Shown here: piece by piece, positions 10,157-20,769 of the stretch
How positions within the stretch are numbered: position 1 is the stretch's first letter
Layout: each line of letters starts with the position of its first letter
Source of the DNA: Acanthamoeba lenticulata
Lineage: Eukaryota; Discosea; Longamoebia; Acanthamoebidae
Length of the DNA stretch: 64,000 nucleotides
Assembly (NCBI GenBank): GCA_002179805.1
Contig: NAVB01000126.1
Coordinates: 1-64,000, forward strand
Reading direction: 5' to 3'
Made by a program: the position numbers and the translations under genes
The notes under the pieces: model-generated
Told to the model about the DNA's origin: nothing
The model's database searches: none
The model's input: the letters and a program-made list of their open reading frames with translations, nothing else

Positions 10157-13100
10157 TCAGCTGGGCGTGTTGTAGTGCGCTTGGGCAAAGATGTGCTCAA
10201 AGGGCGCTTGCGGCCGGGCCTCGACCATCATGCCGGCGCCCCGCACGACATCGAACGAGCGCTCCTCTTCCGGATGATGGAAGAAGCAGCACCCGTGGTT
10301 GAGCGAGAGGCAAGAAAGCTCGCGCTTGAAGCGGGTGTCCCAGCCCTTGGACGCCGACCCACCACCGGTGATGACGACGTTGTGGCGCAGTTCATTGAGG
10401 TCGACGCGATTCAGCTCGGGTCCGTTCTTGTGCCGGTCGAGGTCTCGCAGCAGCTCAAACATCAGGGCGGCGGCCGAAGGTGGATTCTCGCAGCCCTTCT
10501 TCATTTCGAGTTTCACGAGTCGGGGCAGCAGCTTGCCCTCGTAGACCGGCGAGATGGAGAACACTTCGAAGCCGACGTCGACCACGATGCCCGTCTTCTT
10601 ACCGTACGTCGCCAGAACCAGCACGCTCGAGTCCTGCCGGATCCATCTGATGCGTCAGCCGCACGTCGCGCAGCTCTACAAGAACGACAACAAGAGGCAC
10701 TTGCCTCAGCACAGAGCACAACGGCCCGTCGCGAGGCTTGCATGACCCGCGCCACCGATTTCCAGTCCCCGATCTGCCATGAGGGCGGAATGGCGAAGAC
10801 GAACGGTACGGCCTGCGTGGACACGTCCAGGTCGCACTCTTTCAACATCGCTTGGATCATGTCATAAAACTTGGTGAGGCCAGCCGGCACGGGTCTTCCT
10901 GTGGGTGGGATGGGGGGGGGGGTGGTCAACTTTAAGGACCAAGCCAAGGAGCTGAGCAGTCTGCGACGAGTGACGCTCACTCATGCGGTATGCGAGCCGC
11001 ACCGCCAGCCACCAGGCATTGCACTCGGCTCGGGTTTCGTTCGATGGCTTCGTCACCGTAGTAATAGCGATCCGGGGCGCGGTAGTGCGACATGCGTGAC
11101 GCTGCACACGTAGCGGAGGACATCACAACGGACCCGAGCTAAGCGATCGGCATCGACCACAGCGTGTACGGTCTTTGCTGATTAGGGGGCGTACGTCTGA
11201 CGTTGATGAAGACCGAACGAGTGGAGGTCTGCCTGTAGACGCCCCGCCGAGAAGTGGTGACCAGGATTTTGACCGCGCGGCTGCCGATGTCGACTGCGGC
11301 GACGAACGGGTACGTGCTGCGCTCGAAGCTTCACCAAGAGCGCGTGCACAACGAGCTCGTCAGCAGGCGCACCCGCATCGGCTGGTGCACAAGCTTGCGG
11401 GACGTGGGCGTGTGCGCACCTGAGGCGGGCCTTCCAGCACCCGTACCAGTCCTCGATCTCGGCGTTGGGCGTTGGGAGCTGGAACGCGCTGTCGAGGTCT
11501 TTGGCGGCAGGCCACTTGGCCTGATAAAACCCCTTCCACAGCTTGCCGTCCTGGGCCAGGTCATACCACAACTGGGATCGGCCATTTTGTGGCTTAATGA
11601 TCTTGACCGTGTATGTGTGGCCATCACCTCAACAAAAGGCTGCGGGGACGGACCTTGGACACCAGTTGCAGGCGGCCAATCTGGACGGGCGAAAGGTAGC
11701 TGAAGATGAGCTGGTAGAGCTCGTAGGGGAGCTCCATCTCGGCCAGGCGAGCCTTGTCCTCCGCTGCAGGCATACCATCGTCGTGCAATTGAAGATCAAC
11801 TCTTGTCTTCGCGACTACCGTGGGGGCGTGGACGTACCAAGGGAGCGCTGCTCGTTGCGCTGGAGCTGGATGGCCTGCAGGTACTTCTCCACGAAGCGCT
11901 TGTGGTCGCCCTCATCGGCTGCGTCATCCGACTTGGTGTAGACCTTGATCAACTGCACATCACCGCGATCGTCTATCAGACGTGAAAGCATGGCATGTAC
12001 AAAGGGCCCAACAACCAACCTTGCGATAGGCCGACTTGGCAAGGTAGTCGCCTGTGCCCACCATCGCGCCCGTGTCCACCCGTTGGAACATCATCTGCGC
12101 CCAAGTCGAACCATCAGTCCACGCTGGGCTACACGAGAGACGAGTAGAGGGATGAAGGTCATGCCTCGGTTCGCAGGATGTACTTGTTCCCGTCCTCTAC
12201 GGGCTGTCCCTCGTGGTAGGTGTCGTGGTTGAAGAGCAGCGCGGTGCCCGTCTGTGGGCGCACCTGCCACAGCAACTCGCCCGTGCCTGAGGAACCAAGA
12301 CGACATGAGGCCTCTCATGGTCTGTTGTGTGCAATTTTGATCGCGACTGTTCCAGAGGAGGCTCTACCTTCGGAGCGAAAGATGGTGTTCCCGCCCGTGA
12401 ACGAGTCGTTGAGGTAGATGACCACCGTGTAGATGGAGCTCTCGTCTAGTCGAGGCACCCAAGGCCCGTCCACGTGAGCCCTGCATGTAGTGTGCGTGCG
12501 TGTCGATGAGGTTCGGGAGTAGCACTACGTGGTGATGCACTTGGCTGCTGCGACTTAATCCGTACGCAAAGTGTTGATGGGGCTTGTAGCGAACCATCTT
12601 TATGCACTCATTGAGTCGGTAGGGCCGCCACGTCCCCGCATTGCCGAAGCCTGTTGCGAGTAGGGAACACGCTTCACACGTAAGCCATAGCCTGAAATCG
12701 ATTGTAGAAAGTAAAAGAAGCACGAAGTAGAGGCCTAACGTGATGGCGAGGAGTACCAATGGGGCGCACGCGGAGGACATCGTCGACTTTGAGACCAGGC
12801 TTGATACGGTTCCAGAGCTTGTTGGCCAACGGCTCGTCCATGAGCAGCAGACGGTCCCCGCTCCGGTATTCATAATCAAACAGTTGGTCGAGGCCCTCCC
12901 AGCCCCCGCCATGGAGCTTTTCCTCTGCCGCGGTGCCCTCGACCACCCGTAGGAGCCGTGCGCATTCAAGCGGCGTGAGCACGTCCTGCAGGAGGAAGCA
13001 CCGGCCATGGCCCTGCAGGTCCACGTCCTGCCTCGGGGGCTGGCGTGCCTGTTCCGGTTGCTGTTGTTGTTGTTTTCGCCCTGGTTTTTTCGATTTGTGC

Positions 13101-13246
13101 TTCTTCTTTCGGCTGGCGGTCTCATCGTCAAACACCTTGTGCAGGGGCAGGGGCGGCACGAATGGGCTCGCTGGAACAGAGGGTGCTCGAACCATTTCCT
13201 GCACTTGTGCTCCCGCCAAAGGGCCTGCCTGTACGTCCGGCTCCAT
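10157..13246 (-). CDS. Composite protein: 2-oxoglutarate/Fe(II) oxygenase + F-box + actin-like domain
   Basis: Twelve exons (13246-12757, 12650-12566, 12480-12368, 12286-12165, 12094-12020, 11952-11838, 11763-11654, 11571-11420, 11328-11195, 11101-11003, 10898-10742, 10646-10157) total 2142 nt, 713 aa. Residues 1-75 are low complexity (Lys-rich, poly-Gln). Residues about 75-300 are a prolyl-hydroxylase-like oxygenase: iron ligands H194 and D196 (AAHVDGPW), IYLNDSFTGGNTIFR, distal H254 (NHDTYHEG) and 2OG-binding KYILRT. Residues 344-390 are an F-box (ELPYELYQLIFSYLSP, LVSKLWYDL). From 427 an actin-fold segment runs to the end: VAAVDIGSRAVKIL, YYYGDEAIERN, YGKKTGIVVDVGFE, SPVYEGKLLP, VVITGGGSASKGW. 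At about 285 aa it is shorter than actin (375). Introns at 12095-12164 and 10647-10741 read as GC-AG. The family knowledge is standard; the single-gene fusion is my splice inference. Confidence 0.72.
10911..10922. repeat. Poly-G run
   Basis: Twelve consecutive G on the plus strand inside an intron (10899-11002) of the oxygenase/F-box/actin-like gene, i.e. a C-rich polypyrimidine tract before the acceptor on the coding strand. A similar run of G at about 34517-34527 lies in an intron of the SET-domain gene. Both are probably polypyrimidine tracts. Confidence 0.6.
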
Positions 13247-13421
13247 TCCTCGTCACCAGGCCATTGTGCCCAAGACCAAAGGTGCTAGCCCAGCATTCCC
13301 TGAACCCACAAACAAGGAAAGGAATGTGAAGGATCGGAAAAAAGGAAAAGGTCTGCCCAATTTTTTTAAAAAGAAAAAGAAAAAGAAAAAGAAAACAAAG
13401 ACAAAAAGCATACACGCACAC
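13247..13421. promoter_or_regulatory. 175-bp bidirectional promoter between two F-box genes
   Basis: The start codons of the oxygenase/F-box/actin-like gene (minus) and the FBA-type F-box gene (plus) are separated by only this stretch. It holds an A-rich core (13356-13405, repeats of AAAAAG) immediately upstream of the plus-strand ATG. No TATA box is evident. Confidence 0.45.
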
Positions 13422-14470
13422 ATGGAAGGGCTGGCTGTGTGCAGGCCTGCCAAAGATGACGACACGCTGCCGCCTGAGATGTGGCTCCAAGTGCTGTCTT
13501 GGCTCTCTCCGCTGGAAGTCCTCACCACGGCAGCCTTGGTGAGCCGCGATTGGTTTCAGCTTTCGCGTGAGGAACTACTCTGGTACTTGATTTGCATCCG
13601 TAAAGGCCGCTTGGCCACTGGGTCGTCCTTGAAGCCCGAGAGCTGGCGTTTGTTCTATTTTGGTACTTGTCTCCTTTGTCCTCCTTAGCTTGGCTGGCCA
13701 TGACACACGGGTCGGACACGCAGCGCCACAGAACATGCTCAGCAACGCGAGCGCTGAAGAGGAGTGGACCGGATGGACGTTTATTGGCGGCGGCGACGGC
13801 TGGGCAATCGAAGAGCTCGACCCCGACACGGCCACGCGCTTGGGCTGCCATCACAACTTCGTCTCCTCCTATATTGTAGAGCTCCACCCTCCACTCTGGC
13901 ATCGCTTTCTGCTCGCTCTGCTGCCCTCCCGCAAGCTCTAAAGGAAACGCTCCCCGCCCTTGTAGTGGTGCCTCAAGGAACAGACCGTCACGCTGACTGC
14001 TCACGGCCTGAGCGAGGCCTTCCTTGATTCATCGCCACCCATCCGAGTCTCTGAGTGGTTCTGTGCTCGAACCGACTGCGGCAGCACCTACCAGCTCACC
14101 GTGCCCTCTACTCCACTTGCCCACCGTACGGTGAACAATACGCTTATCCTAGGGTTGGGGGGGGGCAGGCAACGCTGCAAGATGCAGACCACGCCGTGCT
14201 GGCGACATGGACCACCGGTAAGAAGGAGGCGCAGACCATTTGGACGCAGGAGGAGCACGTCTTTCGTGATTATCCCGCCGGGGTCAGGTAGATACCAACC
14301 TAGACATGACGTGTTTCTGTTCCATCCCTTTCACACTTTGAGCTGATGACATCCCTTGGCGGCCAAGATCGCTGAAAATTGAGGCCAGGGGCAAGGACAA
14401 CAAGTTCTGGGCGGGCCACTACGGCGCCAAGATGACGGGTGCCCTGGCATCCATCGCCTGGGACAAGTGA
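13422..14470 (+). CDS. F-box protein with FBA (sugar-binding type) domain, FBXO2/FBXO6/FBXO44-like
   Basis: Predicted SCF substrate receptor of the Fbs class that recognises N-glycosylated, misfolded glycoproteins. Exons 13422-13662, 13724-13875, 13966-14100, 14169-14287, 14368-14470 give 249 aa in frame. F-box at residues about 17-60 (LPPEMWLQVLSWLSPLEV, LVSRDWFQLS). The FBA jelly-roll follows: NMLSNASAEEEWTGW, GGDGWAIEEL, FVSSYIWCLKEQTV, SEWFCARTDCGSTYQL, FRDYPAGVR, KFWAGHYGAKM. In human FBXO2 the glycan pocket includes a Tyr-Trp-Lys in this last segment; here it reads Phe-Trp-Ala, so the Trp is kept. Length matches the mammalian proteins. It is head-to-head with another F-box gene. Ligand specificity is inference from the family. 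Confidence 0.9.
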
Positions 14471-14607
14471 TCAAGGGAAGGAGCGGTGGGCAAACGACAA
14501 GCAAGTAACTCATCAAGTGGTTTGCGGAGAAGGCTATCTTCATTCATTGTGCTAATGGGAGAGACTGTACAGTCAAAAAAATTGATTTGGGGAGGGAGGC
14601 GCTCGAC

Positions 14608-15639
14608 TTAGTAGTTGGTGCCGGCCATTTCCGCCGAGAAGACGCCAGCGCCGTTGTCCCGCTCCTTGCCCTTGAGCTTCTCCTCGTCGAGCAGGGCCTT
14701 GGTCTTGTCCTCGGTCTGGGTGTGGATGAGGTTGGGTCGCTTGGCCACCACTTCGTGGAGCACCTGGCTGCGCTGCTCGTCCACGGAGCCAAGGTTGCGC
14801 AGGAGGTCGAGGCGGGGCTGCGAGCGGTCGTGGATGAGGGCGGCGTCGATGTGGCGCAGACGCTGCGGGTCGCTGCGACGGATGGCAGCCCAGAGGTCGG
14901 TGTAGAGGAGGCGGCCCTTGAACTTGATGTCCTTCTTCTGCAGGGGAATGGAGCGCATGAGGCCACGCTCGTGGACGTTGACGTAGACCATAGGCTTCCT
15001 GGTGCGACGGTTGCGGATGTCGTCGAGCAGTTGCTGCTTGTTGTAGTGCTTGAGGGCGAAGGTCGTCTTGCCGCCCGCGCCGATGAAGATGTTGGACACG
15101 GGCTGCTCGCGCACCTCAACGTGGCGCAGCTTTCCAGCCATCTTGTCGAAGCCGCCCTGCTGGGCAAGCTGGGCGAGCAGAGCCTCACGGCGCATGAGCG
15201 TCTCCACGATGGCCTCGCGGATCTTCTGCTGGCGCTTCTCCTCGCCGAGGGCCTTCTGCAGCGCCACCTCCGCCTCGCCCTTGAGCTTCTGCTCCTGACC
15301 AGCGCGCTTGAGCTGATCATCCTTGAGGACGTGGCCAAAGGCTTCCTTGACGGCACCGAGGAACTGGTCCTTGTAGCCGATCACGTACGAGGCCTCGGCC
15401 TCAACCTTGCCCTTCACCTCCTCGTAGCGCTTCTGGTTGAAGGTGGCGTCGAAGCCCTCGCGCGCCTGATCGATCGTGTCGTAGGGGTGAGTGACGGCCT
15501 CGTTGAAGCCCTTCTTCAGGCCAGTCGCGCGGTCCTCCATCTCGCCCACGAACTTGCCCGTGATCTCGACCACGCTGTCTTTGTACTCAGTGAACCTCTC
15601 CTGCGCGGCCTGCTTGGTGTATGCCATGGTGCTCGCCAT
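14608..15639 (-). CDS. Intronless charged protein with a CsbD-like segment, function unknown
   Basis: Single exon, 343 aa, rich in Lys, Glu, Gln and Ala and using mostly G/C-ending codons, which suggests high expression. There is no signal peptide or membrane segment. Residues 1-80 look amphipathic-helical (YEEVKGKVEAEA). Residues about 89-130 (YKDQFLGAVKEAFGHVLKDD then LKRAGQEQKLKGEAE) follow the spacing of the bacterial CsbD stress-protein repeat (G-x-x-KEA-G-x-x-x-x-DD-x-L-x-x-x-G-x-x-x-x-x-G). Residues about 165-340 form a separate globular or helical part (FIGAGGKTTF, RKPMVYVNVHERG) that I do not recognise. The start at 15639 (MASTMAYTKQ) is followed by a second Met at 15627 that could also serve. 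CsbD similarity is by eye and modest. Confidence 0.8.
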   Translation of the reverse strand: MASTMAYTKQAAQERFTEYKDSVVEITGKFVGEMEDRATGLKKGFNEAVTHPYDTIDQAREGFDATFNQKRYEEVKGKVEAEASYVIGYKDQFLGAVKEAFGHVLKDDQLKRAGQEQKLKGEAEVALQKALGEEKRQQKIREAIVETLMRREALLAQLAQQGGFDKMAGKLRHVEVREQPVSNIFIGAGGKTTFALKHYNKQQLLDDIRNRRTRKPMVYVNVHERGLMRSIPLQKKDIKFKGRLLYTDLWAAIRRSDPQRLRHIDAALIHDRSQPRLDLLRNLGSVDEQRSQVLHEVVAKRPNLIHTQTEDKTKALLDEEKLKGKERDNGAGVFSAEMAGTNY

Positions 15640-16049
15640 CTTTCTTTGTTTTCTTTTCTTCTACTTGTCTGGGCTTATCGCTGTTGTGTTGCGCTTGCGC
15701 TTGAGTTGTTGGTGAATTGAAGGTCAGGAGGTGGCGAGCGCAGCAGTTTTGTGGAAGAGGGGACCAGAAGAGGTCAAGTCGTGGCGCTCGAGGGAATTTC
15801 TCGGACTTTTGTTCGCCTTTGTACGGTCGTCGTTCTCGTCAGCTGGCGATTGGCCAGATTTTAACTGCCCCTCCAATCCGCCACACAGGGGCCGGGCGGG
15901 TGGGAACGAGGAGCTCTTCATGTCGCCGCACGCGGCAGGGAACCAGCACAGCCTCTTCATTTGCCTTCAAAACTCGATGAAATAATAAATAGTCTCTTGT
16001 ACGTGTGTGGACGACGCGAGGGCGAGAGCTGGGCCCGAGTGGGATGCGG
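15640..16049. other. Intergenic, no gene seen
   Basis: This 410-base gap between two minus-strand genes must hold the promoter of the CsbD-like gene and the 3' end of the ZNF598 gene. It contains an AAATAATAAATAG stretch at about 15977-15990 but no ORF with coding character, RNA gene or repeat. Confidence 0.5.
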
Positions 16050-18521
16050 TCACCCGAAGCGCAGGAGGACTTGACCCTTCTTCGACTTCTTGCCCTTCTT
16101 CCTGTTATTGTCGTTGTGGAAGCAGAAGATGGTTAGTGTGTTGATGTTGAATGACGTCAAGCCATCACCAGGAAGATGGAGCACGTACCCCTGCTGTTGC
16201 TGCTGGAGATTGAGGTTGTAGGAGAGCATTCGGGCCAGCTCGGCGTCCGCATCGGCCTGGCTCGTTGGGGCGGTGGGCAGCGAGGGGAAGTCCTCCGCGG
16301 TCATGCGCGCGCCACCAGCGGGGCGCACGGGCGGCCCCGAGACCCAGGCCCCGTCAACACGGGGCCGGGCCGCGGCCACAGCGGCCGCCAAGGAGCCGCC
16401 CTGAGGCGGCTTCCCGCCCTCGCGTTCGCCTCGGCCAGGCCCGTTGAAGCCGGCCGCGCGGGCAGCATGACCCGCGTGCTGCTGCTGGCCACCAGCAGCC
16501 GGCGGTGGAGGCTCGCGGGGCTCAGGCGGCTCGCGAGGGTAGGCCTCGACCTGACCCTCGGCCACGGCCTGCCGGTGGATGGTGGTCAACTGCGTGCGGA
16601 GCACCGGGTCCGGCAGGAGGGAGACGAGCTCGGGGAAGAGCGTGGGCCCGTGGTAGGGCCCAAACAGCCGCAGGTACTTGGCGTAGTACTGGGCCGGCGT
16701 GATGCGCGCCTGGCGCAGGTCGACCGACAGCTGCTTGAAGTTGGGGAACTCGCCCTCGCCGATGGCGCTCCGAATCTTGACCACCAGCGCTCCGTTCCTC
16801 GTCCGCCGTTCCTCGTCGCTCGTCGGCTCTGGTGGGAACTGCACCGTCCGGGCCGGCTGCTCAGAGTTGCTGCCACCCTCGCCACTGCCGCTATCGCCGG
16901 TCGCCTCATCGCCGGCGGCCGCGTTGTCCCCTTTGGTCTTAGGCTTTTGCTGCTTGGCGGCGTTGCTCTTCTGTTCGGCCGGGGTGGGATTGGCGGCCGC
17001 GGTCGCAGCAGAGACGGGCACGCGCGGAGGCGGATGAGAGAGCATCGGGTTGAAGACGACCACATCCTCCCGGTTGCGGCCCCTTCGCTCGCTAGGCGCC
17101 GGCTTCTCAAGGAAGAGCCCCAGTTCGAGCCTCTGGGCTTGCTTGATCTCCGCTTTCGAGAGGCCCCGCTCTATGGCGTGGACCTTTAGGTCATGCGCCT
17201 GGTGTTGTGCAAGCCCATATTAATAAAAAGAAAATACTCCATGATTAAATGAACAGGAAAAAGGGATCGAACCCGGAGATCAAGCGCGCTGCCAAAGACG
17301 ACGAACTTCTTCTCGAGGCAGGACCTGTCCTCGCAAAGGAAGTGCTGCCGCCGGAAGTGTCGCTCTAGCGCTCGGTAGTCTTTGAAGTAGTTCCACTTGA
17401 TGTCGTTACGCTCGCATATATGGCACGTGAAATGCTCCTTCATGAGGTGCTGGTAGATGTCATCCTGTTTGAATACCAAGTGCGCTCAAGTCAGCCAGTC
17501 AGCGCGCGGGTTCGTTCTGGCCGACCGCGTACCTTATCGAAGAACAGACGCGAGCAGAACTCACACCACTGGTGCTGGTCGAGCTCCTTCTCGCCCTCAC
17601 CGAACTCGTGTTTCTCCAAGGTAGCGTCGGTGTACACCTTTTGCTCCTTAAGGAAGATCTTACGGTGCTGCAGGCACAGCTCACTACACGAACAACGAAA
17701 CGATCACCAACGACTAAGAAGAAGAAGAAGACGGCAGAGGATAAGGTTGTATGTACCAGTAGTACATGCGATGGACCTTGTCGAGATGCTTCTTGAGGTT
17801 GGAGAGCGACGAGAGCGGACGCTCGCAGTCTTTGTCGCACACGGGGCAGGCAAAAGTCCAGAGCTTGCGGGACTGCTCGAAGTGGTGCTTGTCCTCGAAG
17901 TAGCACTTGCTCGTCTCATCAAAGAACAAAGACGAAAGTGCAAACGAGCGGCAAGCCTTGGTCCGACTTCGCGAGAAGATCGTCTTGTCCAGCTCTTGCT
18001 GCAGCCGGACAGCGGGTAAGGCAAAATGAACAGACAAAATCATTCTCAATACGAGGTTGGGATGCACGTACTTTGCAGATGCAGCAGTGCAGCTCCTTGT
18101 AGAGCCCGCGACGACGGAGCGTGCATTGCGAACACACGAAGCGATGCTCACAATCGCCAACGGAGAAGAAGTCGATGGGCTCACAGCAAATGAGGCACGA
18201 CAATTCCTCTTCCTCCTCCTCCTCCTCCTGCTCTTTTTTTGCCTCCTCCACTTTGGCTATCTGCTGTGTACTAGTACCTTCCTTGCTCTTCTTTAATCCA
18301 TTCGTTTCATTCTTGGCATTTCCGTTGGCACCCTTCTTCGCTCCTCCATTCGCTTGATTGCCTCCCTGCACTTTCTTTGGCTGATTGCCAGAAGGCTTCT
18401 GTGCTCCGCCGGCACCGCCACCTGCCTTCTTCGCTTTGGGAGCGCCGTTGGATTCTGGCTGCTTCACGTAGGGCCGTCCTCCCGTCCTTAGCTGTTTCAT
18501 CCTCAACGCTTCTTCCGCCAT
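16050..18521 (-). CDS. ZNF598: ZNF598/Hel2-type RING E3 ubiquitin ligase (ribosome collision sensor)
   Basis: Ubiquitinates 40S proteins on collided ribosomes to start ribosome-associated quality control. Exons 18521-18072, 17998-17757, 17683-17533, 17464-17273, 17198-16189, 16101-16050 give 698 aa in frame. After a Lys/Gly/Asn-rich N-terminus and an acidic run, a RING-type finger (LSCLICCEPIDFFSVGDCEH, CSQC, CCIC) is followed by the family's unusual array of zinc fingers: FACPVCDKDC with H-x3-H, CELCLQHRKIFLKEQ, WCEFCSRLFFDKDDIYQHL, FTCHICERNDIKWNYFKDY, FLCEDRSCLEKKFVVF. The C-terminal half is disordered and ends in a basic KKGKKSKKG segment. Order and spacing match ZNF598 and Hel2 throughout. 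The donor after FGSALDLR is GTTCGA, also seen in four neighbouring genes. Confidence 0.95.
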
Positions 18522-18711
18522 TGAAGAATCGTGCGCTGATATGATGATGAATGGAATTCGAATCTACGCTTGCGTGTTGCCTCTTGCGAAGCCGATCTCA
18601 GGTTTGCCGGCGCAGGCAAAAATCGCGCAAAAAATGTTTTTTGTTGGCGGGAAAAAACTGACCAGTCGTGGGGCGGAGAAAAGAGAAGGCAAGAGGTTTG
18701 TGTGGCCTGGC

Positions 18712-20769
18712 TCACGCGCGGGCAGTCGTAGTCGCAGAAGAAGCGGCATTCTTCTCCTTCTGCAGCTTGCGGAAGTAGAGTTGAAGGAAAGAGTGCGGGA
18801 TGTGATGTTCCGACAGCTTGAGCTTGTCGGCCAACGCCACCACAGCCACACGGTTCTTGCCCTGCGTGCACCCATCTCAGTCAATGCGGCGCAAGGGCCT
18901 AAAGGGATGCTGCTGCGATGTAGTACCTTGATCTGAATGAAATCCTTTTGGAGCTCTTTGATGCTCTCCTTGGTGACTTGAAGGCCGTTGGCGTCGTACC
19001 AGGTCTCCGTTCGGCGGTTGAGGATGGCACCAATCTCGTAGCCCAGCGAGAGAAGGCCGGAGATGACCTTGACCGAGATCTCAAAGTTGACTGTGGGCCG
19101 CGTGTTGCAGTTGGAGCCCATGATCTCTGAGTAGAAGTGGATGTAGAAGAGGCCTTCCATGCGCCGTATGCGAATCCAGTTGGTCCGGCTCCCCTTGCCT
19201 CGCGAGGGCGCCTCACCGCTCCGCATCACACGAGGTGGCGCCAAATACATGTCCGAGATCTCCTTTACCACCACCTGTCCGGCCTGTTCATTGTGTCCAC
19301 GATAGTGAGCCAGAAGCAGCACCTCGCTTCGTCATCTCGTGACGAGAAGGAGCGCGTCGAACCTGGTCCGGCGCAAGCTCCCCGAGGAGGCCCGGGAGAG
19401 CAGCCTTGAACTTGTCGAAGTCCCAGTCCACCACGCCCAGCTTGGCCTGCATCGCACGGGAGGATGAGTGGCAATGACCAAGCCAAGGGCGCCAGCGTTT
19501 GTTTTTTGGGGCAGCCAGGAGGCGGCACCTTGCACGAGTAGATGGGGTCGACCATGGCCGCCATCGGGTTGTAGGTCGAGTGGATGCGGATCTTAGCGGC
19601 CTGCAGGTCGGGCTCGATAAAGGCCTTGTACATGGGGAACATCACGTTGGTGACGCGCAGGAGTGCGTCCTTCTGCTTCTTGCTGACCGAGTGCATGTCC
19701 CGCATGATGCTGCATCATGTCATCATCAACAACACGTGAGCACAGTCAATCCCGCCATAAGCTGAAGGAAGGGGTGAAGTCCAACACACCGCTTGACCAG
19801 GTCGAGGTGCACGCCGCCCGTGATGGCGACCGTGATGTCTGTGTTCCCCACGCACAGGTCAGTGAGCGGGTGGAGCGGACAGGAATGATGACAATGTTAT
19901 ACCGAGGAGCGGTCGAATCAACGGGTTGAGCGCGTAGGAGCCCTCAAGGATGACAACGCGCGACGGCAGCGGCGAGACGCGCGCAAAGCCCGTGCGCTTC
20001 CGCTGCTCGGGCGAGAAGATCGTTACCTGTACGTCGGGGTGAAGGCGTTAGATGATGGGGATGAAGAAGGAGAAGAAAACTGAGAAGGTGGACATGCAAC
20101 GAACCTGAGGCACCTCCACTTCGTTGCCGGCCTTGAGGGCGGTGAGAGCCTTGACCACAAGGTCGAACTCGACAAGCGAGATGTCGTCAAAGTTGGCATC
20201 GATAACACTGTCCACCCGCACGAACGACTCCAGCGGCAACACGAGCGCATCCCCCAGCAGCCTGCGACCCCCGCAGACACGGCCGGGGTGAGCTCTTCAT
20301 CATGCCCGAAGACCAGCCATGGGGACAACGGCGGCGCGCACTCATGCATCTTGCGTGCGAACGTCGTCTTGCCTGAACCGGGTGGACCGGCAACGCCAAC
20401 GATGACAACACGGTCAGGGCGCTGGTCTCGCATCTGCGCTCGTCGCCATCATAAGCGAACTCATAAGCTCCTCTGCACACGTGTGTGGTCTAGAGAAGAG
20501 GGCAGTGATACCAACTCGATGGCGCGGATGGCGTGGAAGAAGCCCTGGTCGAAGGACAGAATGTGCGGAATAGCCACGAGCACGTCCTCGCCCGTAGAGG
20601 CGTTGCGCTCCAGCTTCACATCAAACTCCTCACCATAGAAATCGGGCTCGGCCGCGTCCCTAGCCACCGCGGTGGGTCAGCCGCCAATTGCTCATCGCTG
20701 GAGATTTCTCGTTGTAAATCTCAAACCAGCAATTGAAAGAAAGCCGTACAAAGTATCGAGGCCGTCCAT
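18712..20769 (-). CDS. Uridine-kinase-like + CYTH protein (triphosphate tunnel metalloenzyme, plant TTM1/TTM2-like)
   Basis: Exons 20769-20750, 20659-20512, 20433-20330, 20261-20105, 20026-19903, 19838-19790, 19709-19529, 19446-19363, 19274-18927, 18861-18712 sum to 454 aa in frame. The N-terminal half is a P-loop kinase of the uridine kinase family (VAGPPGSGKTTFARKM; VVILEGSYALNPLIRPLLD; TGGVHLDLVKR; FPMYKAFIEPDL). The C-terminal half is a CYTH beta-barrel (RIRRMEGLFYIHFYSE, VNFEISVKVISGLLSLGYEI, TWYDANGLQVTKESIKEL). The fusion order and joining motifs are those of Arabidopsis TTM1/TTM2, which hydrolyse pyrophosphate; activity here is inference. Typical TTM proteins carry a C-terminal membrane anchor, which is missing here: the protein stops soon after the CYTH domain. 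Start codon choice is uncertain because exon 1 is only 20 nt; the frame is open upstream. Confidence 0.85.

Noticed and set aside
14587..15720. 377-codon Leu/Val-rich frame on the plus strand opposite the CsbD-like gene
   Set aside because: Mirror of a GC-rich Lys/Glu/Gln-rich coding exon. The minus frame has a proper start, charged composition and CsbD-like pattern; the plus frame has none.
17255..17330. tRNA-like B-box (GGGTTCGATCCC on the minus strand)
   Set aside because: The sequence is an exon end plus GTTCGA donor of the ZNF598 gene. There is no A-box, acceptor stem or anticodon loop at the right distance.
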